From: JBQSUQ01 sp052384575
GTDB taxonomy: Bacteria > Pseudomonadota > Gammaproteobacteria > Enterobacterales > Pasteurellaceae
Assembly: GCA_052384575.1 (NCBI GenBank)
Contig: JBQSUQ010000012.1
Length of the DNA stretch: 64,000 nucleotides
Strand: one strand, 5' to 3'
The notes under the pieces were generated by a model, which was not told the DNA's origin, made no database searches, and worked only from the letters and a program-made list of their open reading frames with translations. Position 1 is the stretch's first letter. The number at the start of each line of letters is the position of its first letter. Positions 1 through 8,632 of the stretch are shown piece after piece. Both the position numbers and the translations under genes were made by a program.

Positions 1-22
1 GTGGTTTTTAGTTAGCAATCAA

Positions 23-56
23 AATGCTCGTCGCAATTGCTACGAGCATTTTTTAT
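23..56. terminator. Bidirectional-looking intrinsic terminator downstream of erpA
   Basis: A perfect 9-bp stem (AATGCTCGT at 23-31, ACGAGCATT at 42-50) with a 10-nt loop is followed by a T-run on the plus strand and a weaker ATTTTGATT on the minus strand. It can end erpA transcription from the right and an unseen plus-strand gene from the left. Confidence 0.7.
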
Positions 57-60
57 TGAA

Positions 61-402
61 TTAAATACTAAATGAAGAACCACAACCGCAGGTTGTTGTA
101 GCATTTGGATTTTTGACAATAAAACGTGAACCTTCTAAACCCTCAGTGTAATCTACTGTGCCACCAATAAGATATTGCAAACTCATTGGATCGATAACCA
201 ATTTTACACCCGAATTTTCAACAATAAGATCGCCATCATTTACTTTTTCATCGAAGGTAAAGCCATATTGGAAACCGCTACAACCACCACCTGTGATGTA
301 AACGCGTAGTTTTAACTCAGGGTTTTCTTCATCTGTAATTAATGCTTTGACTTTATTTGCCGCAGCGTCAGTAAAATGGAGCGGCACTGAGATATCAGAC
401 AT
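61..402 (-). CDS. erpA: Iron-sulfur cluster insertion protein ErpA
   Basis: A-type Fe-S carrier of 113 residues, the usual length. It delivers clusters to apoproteins, in E. coli notably to the isoprenoid enzymes IspG/IspH, and acts in the cytoplasm. The three conserved cluster ligands are visible: Cys41 in GGGCSG and Cys105/Cys107 in the C-terminal CGCGSS. The start ATG at 402 is preceded by an AAGGAAAG ribosome site, and the gene is divergent from map. The family is certain; ErpA rather than IscA is chosen from the overall sequence and because no isc genes lie nearby. Confidence 0.93.
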   Translation of the reverse strand: MSDISVPLHFTDAAANKVKALITDEENPELKLRVYITGGGCSGFQYGFTFDEKVNDGDLIVENSGVKLVIDPMSLQYLIGGTVDYTEGLEGSRFIVKNPNATTTCGCGSSFSI

Positions 403-534
403 TTACTTTCCTTAAAAACAAAATAAAAATTTTCGCCATTATCTAATAACCGACAAGTTCGTTCAAGGATATTTTCACATCAAAGGGGTTTAATGGTAAT
501 ATATGTCAATCTTTTTTATTGTTAAGAGAAAAAT

Positions 535-1338
535 ATGGCAATTCCATTAAGAAATGAAGATGAATTAGTAAAAATTCGTGAAGCTTGTCAGTTAGCTTCA
601 GATGTATTGGTTATGATCGAACCCTATGTCAAAGCTGGTGTAAGCACTGGCGAATTAGATCGTATTTGCCATGATTATATGGTCAATGTGCAAAAAACAA
701 TTCCTGCTTGTTTAAATTACCATGGTTTTCCTAATGCTACTTGTATTTCGCTCAATGAGGTTGTGTGTCATGGTATTCCGAGCCAAGACAAAATCCTTAA
801 AAACGGTGATATTTTAAATATTGATGTCACAGTGATTAAAGATGGCTATTATGGTGATAATTCCAAAATGTATGTGGTGGGTGAAACTAATATTCGTAGC
901 CAAAAATTAGTCGAAGCCGCACAAGAAGCACTTTATGTTGGATTAAGAGCTGTTAAAGCGGGTGTGCGTTTAAATGAAATTGGGCGTGCAGTACAAAAAT
1001 ATACAGAAGCACAAGGCTTTAGCGTTGTTCGTGAATATTGTGGACATGGGATTGGTGATCAATTTCATAGCGAGCCACAAGTCTTACATTATTATGCCGA
1101 TGATGGTGGCGTGATTCTAAAACCTGGCATGGTGTTTACGATTGAACCTATGATTAATGCAGGTAAAAAAGAAGTGCGTTTAATGGGCGATGGTTGGACA
1201 GTAAAAACCAAAGATCGAAGCCATTCGGCGCAATATGAGCATCAAATTGTTGTCACTGAAAATGGTTGTGAAGTGATGACAATCCGAGAAGAAGAAGAGC
1301 GGGAAGGACGCATCACGCGTTTTATGATTAACCAATAG
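535..1338 (+). CDS. map: Methionine aminopeptidase, type I
   Basis: Removes the N-terminal methionine from nascent proteins in the cytoplasm. The 267-residue protein is a single pita-bread domain. The metal ligands fall at the E. coli positions: Asp97 in NIDVTV, Asp108 in GYYGDNS, His171 in EYCGHGIG, then Glu in FTIEPM and Glu in YEHQIV; substrate-binding His79 is in VVCHG. This is the short type Ia form without an N-terminal zinc finger. It is divergent from erpA across 132 bp and ends at its own hairpin terminator, so it is probably monocistronic. Confidence 0.96.
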   Translation: MAIPLRNEDELVKIREACQLASDVLVMIEPYVKAGVSTGELDRICHDYMVNVQKTIPACLNYHGFPNATCISLNEVVCHGIPSQDKILKNGDILNIDVTVIKDGYYGDNSKMYVVGETNIRSQKLVEAAQEALYVGLRAVKAGVRLNEIGRAVQKYTEAQGFSVVREYCGHGIGDQFHSEPQVLHYYADDGGVILKPGMVFTIEPMINAGKKEVRLMGDGWTVKTKDRSHSAQYEHQIVVTENGCEVMTIREEEEREGRITRFMINQ

Positions 1339-1342
1339 TAAG

Positions 1343-1367
1343 ATGGTGGGGGTTACCCACCATTTTT
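1343..1367 (+). terminator. map terminator
   Basis: ATGGTGGG (1343-1350), loop GGTTA, CCCACCAT (1356-1363), then a T-run. It ends four bases into a possible upstream TTG start for glnD, which argues for the later ATG at 1384. Confidence 0.75.
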
Positions 1368-1383
1368 GTATCTTATTGATATT

Positions 1384-3957
1384 ATGTTTGTATTTGATCT
1401 CAATCCTAATGACGTAAAAGTTCAGAAAGAAGCGCTTAAACATCAAGAATTGTCTTGTTTTGCGACGACAGAAGTAAAATCATTGATTTCTAACCGCACT
1501 TTATTCTGCGATGACCTATTAATGCAATTATGGCAACATTTTCAATTAGATCAAACTGCATTAGCCTTGATCGCAGTGGGCGGATATGGACGTCAGGAAA
1601 TGTTCCCTTTGTCTGATATTGATATTCTAATTTTATCTGAACAAGAAAACTCAGCTGAAACAGAACAAAAAATTACCGATTTTATTCAGTTTCTGTGGGA
1701 TTGTGGTTTTGATGTAGGGGCGAGCACTCGAACCTTAACGCAATGTGAGATTGATGGAAAAGCGGATATTACTATTGCCACCAATTTATTAGAGAGCCGC
1801 TTTTTATGTGGAAATCAGAAAATCTTTGAAAAATTGACCGCACTTTTACAGCAAGAAGATTTTTGGGATAGAGAAACTTTCTTCAATGCAAAAATAGAAG
1901 AAAAAGTGCAACGTTATCAACGCTATAACAACACAAGCTATAATCTTGAGCCTGATTTAAAATACAGCCCCGGTGGATTACGAGATCTGCATTTAATTTA
2001 TTGGATTGCTTTACGCCATTCTAATGCGATGAATTTAGAGCAAATTTTACAAGCGGGCTTTATTTATGCGGAAGAATATGCGCTATTGCTACAAAGCCAA
2101 CAATTTTTATTCCGCGTGCGTTTTGCCTTGCATTTAATTTTAAAACGCTATGACAATCGTTTGTTATTTGAGCGCCAGCTAAAAGTGGCAGAAATGTTGG
2201 GTTATCAAAGGGAAGGAAATCAAGGTGTTGAACGTTTTATGAAACACTTTTTCCAAGCATTAGCCAATATTTCTATGCTGAGTGATATTTTAACCAAGCA
2301 TTATCGTGAAAATGTGCTCACAACTGCGGTGCAAATTTCCCCAGTTTTGTTAGATGAAGATTTTGCTTTACAACATAATGCCATTATTTTGCGCAATATG
2401 GATTGCTTTACTCAAAAGCCCGACAAAATATTGGACTTATTTTATTATTTAACTCGCTATCCTGAAGCGGAAATTCATTCTTCTACCTTGCGTCAACTAC
2501 TTATTGCTCTATCTCAATTGAAAGGCTATTTGTCTGAACAGTCACTGGCGAGAGAAAAATTTATCCGTTTATTTGCTCAGTCCAATGCCATTCAACGTGC
2601 TTTTGTACCTATGCATAAATATGGGGTATTAACTGCGTACATTCCAGAATGGAAGAATATTGAAGGGTTAATGCAATTTGATTTATTTCATATTTATACG
2701 GTAGATGAGCACAGTTTACAGGCAATGTTGAGATTGGAATATTTTTTACAAGCGGAATCTGCGCAAGAACACCCAATGTGCCATCGCCTATTTAGCCATT
2801 TTTTTGACCGCACTTTATTGTATATTGCGGCTCTATTTCATGATATCGCCAAAGGATTAGGAGGCGATCATGCTGAATTAGGCGCTGAAATTGTACGTCG
2901 TTTTGCGCAACAACATGGTTTTAATAAACGGGAAGTAGAAACGATAAGTTGGTTAGTTGAGCAACATTTATTGATGTCGATTGTGGCTCAGCGCCGAGAT
3001 ATTCATGATCCTGAAGTGGTGCAACATTTTGCTGAAGTTGTACAAAATAGAGTACGTTTAGATATACTAACTTGTTTAACGGTGGCAGATATTTGTGCGA
3101 CTAATCAAACCTTGTGGAATAGTTGGAAGCGTTCGTTGTTTTCTACGCTATATGAATATAGCTTACAACAATTTAGGCAAGGAATGGATCAGATGTTGAA
3201 CAATGAGGAAAAGATTGAATATCATCGTCAACAAGCTTTAGATCTGATTCAAAATAGCGATATGGATTTATCATTGACGCAGGTTAAGCAACTCTGGCAA
3301 CGCTGCCAAGAAGATTATTTTGTGCGTAATACCGCGAAAGAATTGGTTTGGCATGCAGAATTATTACATCAATTTGAAGGTGATTTATTAGTTAAAGTCA
3401 GTAATCGTTTTTCTGATGGCGGCACCTTGGTTTTTGTTTATTGCAAGGATCAACCTAATCTTTTTTATAAGGTGGTGAGTCGAATCGGCGCGAGAAAATT
3501 AAGTATTCATGATGCTCAAATTTCCACAACTCTTGATGGTTATGCCATGGACAGTTTTATTGTCACTGAATTAGATGGTAGCTTGCTTAAATTTGATCGC
3601 AGACGTTTATTAGAACAGCAATTAACTGCGGTGTTAATGTCGGATAAATTACCAAAATATTCTCATAACAGTAATCCCAAATTAGCGCATTTTCATGTTA
3701 ACACAGAGATTCGCTTTTTGAATATCAACCGGCAAGATCAAACCACAATGGAATTATTTGCGCTTGATAAACCCGGTTTATTGGCTGAAATTAGCCAAGT
3801 ATTCTCAGCGCTGAAACTGACTTTACTTAATGCAAAAATCACAACAGTGGGGGCGAGGGCAGAGGACTTCTTTATTGTAGTAAATCAACACAAAAAGGCG
3901 TTAACCATTGAAGAAAGAAAACAATTAGAACAATGCTTGAGAGAAAAGTTAGCTTAG
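1384..3957 (+). CDS. glnD: Bifunctional uridylyltransferase / uridylyl-removing enzyme GlnD
   Basis: Nitrogen sensor that uridylylates and deuridylylates PII proteins in response to glutamine. An N-terminal nucleotidyltransferase domain shows GGYGRQEMFPLSDIDI, an HD domain follows (HDIAKGLGGDH in the middle), and two ACT domains close the C-terminus, the last from about FALDKPGLLAE. Length is about 857 residues from the ATG at 1384. A TTG at 1366 gives 863 residues but lies inside the map terminator, so I prefer the ATG; the ribosome site is weak in both cases. The family usually runs 860-890 residues. Neither PII nor glutamine synthetase is in the window. Confidence 0.93.
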   Translation: MFVFDLNPNDVKVQKEALKHQELSCFATTEVKSLISNRTLFCDDLLMQLWQHFQLDQTALALIAVGGYGRQEMFPLSDIDILILSEQENSAETEQKITDFIQFLWDCGFDVGASTRTLTQCEIDGKADITIATNLLESRFLCGNQKIFEKLTALLQQEDFWDRETFFNAKIEEKVQRYQRYNNTSYNLEPDLKYSPGGLRDLHLIYWIALRHSNAMNLEQILQAGFIYAEEYALLLQSQQFLFRVRFALHLILKRYDNRLLFERQLKVAEMLGYQREGNQGVERFMKHFFQALANISMLSDILTKHYRENVLTTAVQISPVLLDEDFALQHNAIILRNMDCFTQKPDKILDLFYYLTRYPEAEIHSSTLRQLLIALSQLKGYLSEQSLAREKFIRLFAQSNAIQRAFVPMHKYGVLTAYIPEWKNIEGLMQFDLFHIYTVDEHSLQAMLRLEYFLQAESAQEHPMCHRLFSHFFDRTLLYIAALFHDIAKGLGGDHAELGAEIVRRFAQQHGFNKREVETISWLVEQHLLMSIVAQRRDIHDPEVVQHFAEVVQNRVRLDILTCLTVADICATNQTLWNSWKRSLFSTLYEYSLQQFRQGMDQMLNNEEKIEYHRQQALDLIQNSDMDLSLTQVKQLWQRCQEDYFVRNTAKELVWHAELLHQFEGDLLVKVSNRFSDGGTLVFVYCKDQPNLFYKVVSRIGARKLSIHDAQISTTLDGYAMDSFIVTELDGSLLKFDRRRLLEQQLTAVLMSDKLPKYSHNSNPKLAHFHVNTEIRFLNINRQDQTTMELFALDKPGLLAEISQVFSALKLTLLNAKITTVGARAEDFFIVVNQHKKALTIEERKQLEQCLREKLA

Positions 3958-3967
3958 AAAAATAAAT

Positions 3968-3984
3968 GCCCGAGAAACTCGGGC
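3968..3984. terminator. Hairpin between glnD and tRNA-Asn, probably bidirectional
   Basis: GCCCGAG, loop AAA, CTCGGGC. On the minus strand it is followed by ATTTATTTTT, a good terminator for the tRNA-Asn transcript. On the plus strand the T-rich tail is weaker (TAAAGCTTTT), but it could still end glnD. Confidence 0.65.
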
Positions 3985-4048
3985 TAAAGCTTTTGGCGAT
4001 TAATAAGCCTTTATCAAAGGAGATAAATAAAGACTTACCAAAAGAAAG

Positions 4049-4124
4049 TGGCTCCTCCTGCGGGACTCGAACCTGCGACATATGGATTAACAGTCCACCG
4101 TTCTACCGACTGAACTAAGGAGGA
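4049..4124 (-). tRNA. tRNA-Asn (GTT anticodon)
   Basis: A 76-nt tRNA read on the minus strand. It has a 7-bp acceptor stem TCCTCCT/AGGAGGA, D-loop with AGTCGGTAGA, anticodon loop CTGTTAA giving GUU, T arm GCAGG-TTCGAGT-CCCGC, discriminator G and an encoded CCA. The stems pair by hand, and the gene stands alone. Confidence 0.97.
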
Positions 4125-4327
4125 ATAATTCTGTACACTTGCGATAATGGGTGCGTATCATACTGATCTGTTTTCCTCTTGTCAACAACAAAATGTAAAT
4201 TTATTTATAACGTTTTTTGATGAAAAATGCGTCTATTTTTATTTGATAAACTTAACCTATTGTTTTAATTAGTTTAAAAATCACCCAAGCTTAGAGTAAA
4301 ATTTTTCCTATTTTTAACCGCACTTTT

Positions 4328-4350
4328 ATATCCACAAAATCTGTGGATAA
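4328..4350. promoter_or_regulatory. Inverted pair of DnaA-box-like 9-mers upstream of uvrB
   Basis: 4342-4350 reads TGTGGATAA, the exact complement of the DnaA box TTATCCACA. 4328-4336 reads ATATCCACA, one mismatch, on the plus strand. They face each other across 5 bp inside the 494-bp gap 4125-4618. The rest of the gap holds two uptake words (near 4319 and 4590), an AT-rich stretch and a candidate uvrB promoter; I see no gene in it. Only two boxes and no oriC-type neighbours argue against a replication origin. E. coli uvrB also carries a DnaA box upstream, so a regulatory role is plausible. Confidence 0.5.
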
Positions 4351-4577
4351 CTCTGTGAATTGTTTCTTGAAAAATCCGCTCAACCTAGATGAACACTGAG
4401 CTCATCTCTATTCTTATTTTAATTGATTGTAAAATGACATTTTGTTAGAAATCAATAAGTTATATAAAATCTAGGAAAATCTTTATAAAAATTAAAAATT
4501 TATTTTTTTATTTAACTTGACAAATATAAGTCTGTGTAAAACTTAGTTTTTTCTCTTCTGATTTTGTAACGAAATTG

Positions 4578-4586
4578 TGATAAAAT
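4578..4586 (+). promoter_or_regulatory. Candidate extended -10 promoter of uvrB
   Basis: TGATAAAAT matches TGn plus a TAAAAT -10, 33 bp before the uvrB ATG. No good -35 lies 17 bp upstream. A second candidate -35, TTGACA at about 4516, lacks a convincing -10. I saw no clear LexA box. Confidence 0.4.
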
Positions 4587-4618
4587 TCACCGCACTTTAT
4601 AAATGATCAGTAGTTTTT

Positions 4619-6652
4619 ATGGCACAAAAAATTAATACCAAATCTTTTATTCTACATTCTGATTTTCAGCCTTCAGGTGATCAACCTCAGGCGATCGAAA
4701 AGCTAATAGAAAATTTAAATGATGGATTGGCTCACCAAACTTTATTAGGGGTAACAGGATCAGGGAAAACCTTCACCATTGCTAATGTGATTGCCAAACT
4801 CAATCGCCCTGCCATGTTGCTGGCCCCTAATAAAACCCTCGCCGCTCAGCTTTATGCAGAAATGAAAGCCTTTTTCCCTGAAAATGCGGTGGAATATTTT
4901 GTGTCTTATTATGATTATTATCAGCCTGAAGCCTATGTGCCGAGCAGTGATACCTTTATTGAAAAAGATGCCTCCATTAATGATCAAATTGAACAAATGC
5001 GGTTGTCCGCGACAAAATCTTTTTTAGAACGACGAGATACCATTGTGGTAGCCTCCGTTTCTGCCATTTACGGCTTGGGCGATCCTGATTCTTATTTAAA
5101 AATGATGCTGCATTTACAAACAGGTGCCATCATTAATCAGCGCCAAATTTTGGCACAATTAGCCGAATTGCAATATACTCGAAATGACCAAGCATTCCAG
5201 CGTGGTACTTTTCGTGTTCGAGGTGAAATTATTGATATTTTCCCTGCAGAATCTGATGATAAAGCGGTACGCATCGAATTATTTGATGATGAAATTGAGC
5301 GGTTAAGTTTATTTGATCCTCTTACCAATACGAATTTCGGTGCGGTGCCACGTTATACTATTTATCCGAAAACGCACTATGTGACCCCAAGAGAACGCAT
5401 TTTAGATGCTATTGAAAAAATTAAAGCAGAATTGGTTGAGCGTAAAAAATTCCTATTGGAAAGTAACAAGTTAATTGAGGAACAACGTATTAGTCAGCGT
5501 ACGCAATTTGATATTGAGATGATGAATGAGCTAGGGTATTGCTCAGGCATTGAAAACTATTCACGCTATTTATCAGGACGCAAAGAGGGCGAGCCTCCGC
5601 CGACCTTATTTGATTATATGCCTTCTGATGCTTTATTAATTATTGATGAAAGCCATGTTACTGTGCCACAAATTGGCGGAATGTATCGTGGCGACCGTTC
5701 ACGCAAAGAAACTTTAGTGGAATATGGCTTCCGTTTGCCGTCGGCATTAGACAATCGCCCGTTACGTTTTGAAGAATTTGAGCGTTTAGCTCCACAAACG
5801 ATTTATGTATCCGCTACGCCCGGTCCTTATGAGTTAGAAAAATCTGGCGGTGAAATTATCGACCAAGTGGTACGCCCAACAGGGTTGCTCGATCCTGAAA
5901 TTGAAATCCGTCCTGTTGCCATTCAAGTAGACGATTTGCTCTCCGAAGCCCGACAACGTGCGGATCAAAATGAGCGTGTGTTAGTTACCACGCTCACCAA
6001 AAAAATGGCGGAAGATTTAACGGATTATTTAGATGAACATGGTATTCGTGTGCGTTATTTACATTCCGATATTGATACCGTTGAGCGTGTGGAAATTATC
6101 CGAGATTTACGTTTAGGGGAATTTGATGTGCTCGTGGGTATCAACTTATTGCGTGAAGGATTGGATATTCCCGAAGTGTCCCTTGTGGCGATTTTAGATG
6201 CAGATAAAGAAGGATTTTTACGTTCTGAGCGTTCATTGATCCAAACCATTGGGCGAGCAGCACGTAACCTAAAAGGGAAAGCCATTTTATATGCGGATCG
6301 CATCACCAACTCAATGGAAAAAGCCATTGGTGAAACCAACCGCCGTCGTGAAAAACAAATGAAATATAATGAAGAAAATGGCATAGTTCCACAAGCGTTA
6401 AATAAAAAAGTCGGCGAGTTATTGGATATTGGTCAAGGGGCAAATCAAAAAGCCAAAGCCAATAAAAATGCGAAAAAAGTGGCCGAACCTACCGCACTTT
6501 ATCAGCTACCGCAAAATCCAAAAGACTATCAGCAACAAATTAAAAAGCTGGAACAACAAATGTATAAATATGCACAGGATCTCGAATTTGAAAAAGCGGC
6601 GGCAGTGCGCGATCAGCTACAACAATTAAGAGAACAGTTTTTGTTGGATTGA
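4619..6652 (+). CDS. uvrB: Excinuclease ABC subunit B
   Basis: Damage-verification helicase of nucleotide excision repair, acting with UvrA and UvrC. The 677-residue protein is full length. Visible elements are the Walker A motif GVTGSGKT at 44-51, the beta-hairpin YYDYYQPEAYVP near 97-108 that clamps DNA, the Walker B-type IIDESH near residue 341, helicase motif VI around QTIGRAARN, and the C-terminal UVR/UvrC-binding motif (LEFEKAAAVRDQL). It has its own promoter region and is followed by a 124-bp AT-rich gap with imperfect inverted repeats. Confidence 0.97.
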   Translation: MAQKINTKSFILHSDFQPSGDQPQAIEKLIENLNDGLAHQTLLGVTGSGKTFTIANVIAKLNRPAMLLAPNKTLAAQLYAEMKAFFPENAVEYFVSYYDYYQPEAYVPSSDTFIEKDASINDQIEQMRLSATKSFLERRDTIVVASVSAIYGLGDPDSYLKMMLHLQTGAIINQRQILAQLAELQYTRNDQAFQRGTFRVRGEIIDIFPAESDDKAVRIELFDDEIERLSLFDPLTNTNFGAVPRYTIYPKTHYVTPRERILDAIEKIKAELVERKKFLLESNKLIEEQRISQRTQFDIEMMNELGYCSGIENYSRYLSGRKEGEPPPTLFDYMPSDALLIIDESHVTVPQIGGMYRGDRSRKETLVEYGFRLPSALDNRPLRFEEFERLAPQTIYVSATPGPYELEKSGGEIIDQVVRPTGLLDPEIEIRPVAIQVDDLLSEARQRADQNERVLVTTLTKKMAEDLTDYLDEHGIRVRYLHSDIDTVERVEIIRDLRLGEFDVLVGINLLREGLDIPEVSLVAILDADKEGFLRSERSLIQTIGRAARNLKGKAILYADRITNSMEKAIGETNRRREKQMKYNEENGIVPQALNKKVGELLDIGQGANQKAKANKNAKKVAEPTALYQLPQNPKDYQQQIKKLEQQMYKYAQDLEFEKAAAVRDQLQQLREQFLLD

Positions 6653-6791
6653 TTTTAATATATTTAAAATAAGATATATTCTATTTCTGTGAGTTTCATC
6701 AAATGTTTATTTATCATTTAATGGTAGTATAAGGCGATTAATTTTTAGATCATATATTTTTGTTTTATTTAAATTAATGGAGGATGACCTT

Positions 6792-6959
6792 ATGGAGTTG
6801 TTACAACTTTGTTTATATTTAGTTGCAGCGTACTTGATTTTTGCTAAACCAGAAAAAGAGAAATGGGCTTATCGCTTAACATACTTAGTTGTTTTAAGTG
6901 CATTTTTTGTTTTCTTTATGGCTACAAAAGCAATGCTTTTACCTGGTGTAAACTATTAA
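6792..6959 (+). CDS. Tiny two-helix membrane protein (DUF5993-like)
   Basis: A 55-residue protein that is almost entirely two hydrophobic segments (about 3-17 and 29-46) joined by a charged KPEKEKW turn. The start is the ATG at 6792, because GGAGG at 6779-6783 is an ideal ribosome site 8 bp before it; the ATG at 6777 overlaps that site. It lies 15 bp before the DsbB/propeller gene and is surely co-transcribed with it. Small proteins of this type (recalled as DUF5993) tend to accompany DsbB-like proteins, so it may be a small subunit of that redox protein. The function is unknown. Confidence 0.7.
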   Translation: MELLQLCLYLVAAYLIFAKPEKEKWAYRLTYLVVLSAFFVFFMATKAMLLPGVNY

Positions 6960-6974
6960 GGTAAGGAAATTAGT

Positions 6975-8471
6975 ATGAATGAACGAATTTTTAATTCTAT
7001 ATTGACTTTGTGTGCGTTAGTTATAGCAGCAGTACTAGGGGGTGCCTCATTTTATTTAGGATTTATTGCAAAAGAGTCGCCTTGTATCCTCTGTTGGGCA
7101 CATAGAATGTTGATGATCGGTGTTTCAATGTTCGCATTTTTAATTGTTCGCTATGGACCAAAACCAAAATATATTGGATGGATTATATTTATTGGTGTAT
7201 TTGGTATGTTTGCTGGATTTAGACATTCTGCAGGTAGCTTTGCTTGGGATATTCATCAAGGTTGGTGGGATGAAATTCTAGGGGCACATACTTATACATG
7301 GCCTATTGTTATTCAAGCTGTAGTACTTTTGTTTACAGCATTAATTTTCTTATTCTCAAAAAATTTATATGGTTTCGTAAGCCAAACTTATAAGCCATTA
7401 TCATCTTTAACTAAAGCTGTTATGCTTCTATTTATGGTGGTTTTAGGGGGGAATATGGTACAAGCATTTATGAGTACTGGGTTACCACCAAATATAGGAG
7501 TAGGGAATCCGAAAAGATTATCTTTTGATCCAGAATACTGGTATTGGACAACAGATAGCTGGAAACGCCTTGAAAGACCGACTTCTTTACGTAATGCATG
7601 GGATGTAGAACAACCTGATTTACCAAGCCAACCATCAAAGTTAGCATTGACTTCAGATGTTAGCTCTGCACCTTTAAATTCTACTAATAAATTAAATATC
7701 TCAAATAAGATTACGATTGAAGCAGATTTAAATGCACCGGCGACAGATTTTTCCTTTAATGGGAAAGATCAGTATTTTGTCGCCACTGAAAAATGGGGAA
7801 TGTATCTGTTTGATAAAGATTTATCAGAAGTCAAACATTTTTCAGTATTAGATTATTTAAATGGTGCGAATGGTAGAGTTCCTGTTGGCAGTACATTCTT
7901 TAATGAAAATGAGTTTGGTGTTTTAGGGTGGAATAAAATATTTGTATTCTTAAAACAAGATAGTACTCGCTCAAAACGTGAAGGATTCCCTAGTTTTATT
8001 GAAGGATTACAAAATTATGTGGTAACGGCTAGAGGGGCTTATAACACAATTCGTTCTCGTATGTTCCATGTGCTTTCAATGGCTTATTCTCCCGAGTCAA
8101 ATAGTGTTTATACAATCACTGTTCCAAATGTAAAAAAACAAGCATTAATTGTCTCTCGATTCGATAAAAACGATAATTTACTTTCAGAAGAGTTTACTCC
8201 AACTATTGGTCCTGATATTTTGCAGAAAGAAGGAAAAAATATAGGGGAGTATTACATTACAGGATTGACCAGCTATAAAGGTGATTTATATGCTGTGAGT
8301 AAACAATTTTCTCAGATATTGAGAATTAACCCTAATACAAAACAAATTACTCATGTTTATGAATTTAGTGGTATTGAAAATCCACAGGGTATTACGTTTA
8401 ATTCTGAGCAAATGCAAATTCTTAGTTATGAGAATGGAAAAAATATTGTTTATACATTAACTGAACAATAA
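6975..8471 (+). CDS. DsbB-like membrane domain fused to a propeller-like extracytoplasmic domain
   Basis: A 498-residue protein. Residues 1-165 hold about five membrane helices with a DsbB-type quinone-proximal motif, SPCILCWAHR (Cys37/Cys40). The second periplasmic loop, which in DsbB carries the disulfide that reoxidises DsbA, has no cysteine, and no cysteine occurs after residue 40. From about residue 230 the sequence looks like repeated beta strands (WGMYLFDKD, FGVLGWNKIFVF, YKGDLYAVSKQ), resembling a beta-propeller exposed to the periplasm. It probably passes electrons to or from quinone using an external thiol partner. The fusion and the missing loop pair are unusual. The tiny upstream gene shares its operon. 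Confidence 0.65.
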   Translation: MNERIFNSILTLCALVIAAVLGGASFYLGFIAKESPCILCWAHRMLMIGVSMFAFLIVRYGPKPKYIGWIIFIGVFGMFAGFRHSAGSFAWDIHQGWWDEILGAHTYTWPIVIQAVVLLFTALIFLFSKNLYGFVSQTYKPLSSLTKAVMLLFMVVLGGNMVQAFMSTGLPPNIGVGNPKRLSFDPEYWYWTTDSWKRLERPTSLRNAWDVEQPDLPSQPSKLALTSDVSSAPLNSTNKLNISNKITIEADLNAPATDFSFNGKDQYFVATEKWGMYLFDKDLSEVKHFSVLDYLNGANGRVPVGSTFFNENEFGVLGWNKIFVFLKQDSTRSKREGFPSFIEGLQNYVVTARGAYNTIRSRMFHVLSMAYSPESNSVYTITVPNVKKQALIVSRFDKNDNLLSEEFTPTIGPDILQKEGKNIGEYYITGLTSYKGDLYAVSKQFSQILRINPNTKQITHVYEFSGIENPQGITFNSEQMQILSYENGKNIVYTLTEQ

Positions 8472-8486
8472 TAGATTTTTTAAATT

Positions 8487-8533
8487 AAGCCCTCTAATCT
8501 TGGAAAATAATGAGCTAGTAGAGGGCTTGTTTC
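8487..8533 (+). terminator. Terminator of the DsbB-fusion operon
   Basis: A 10-bp perfect stem AAGCCCTCTA (8487-8496) / TAGAGGGCTT (8519-8528) with a 22-nt loop, followed by GTTTCTT. Confidence 0.6.
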
Positions 8534-8632
8534 TTATATGAAAACAAAATATGGGGGACATAATTGCCAATCATCCCTATTTCGCTATAATAGCGCACTT
8601 TCTTGATTAATCTTACAAAGGGCGTCGGCATA

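Noticed and set aside
1366..1383. TTG start for glnD
   Set aside because: It lies in the T-run of the map terminator; the ATG at 1384 is preferred though its ribosome site is weak.
4125..4618. DnaA boxes as a replication origin
   Set aside because: Only two boxes, no AT-rich 13-mer series and no gidA/dnaA/rpmH neighbours.
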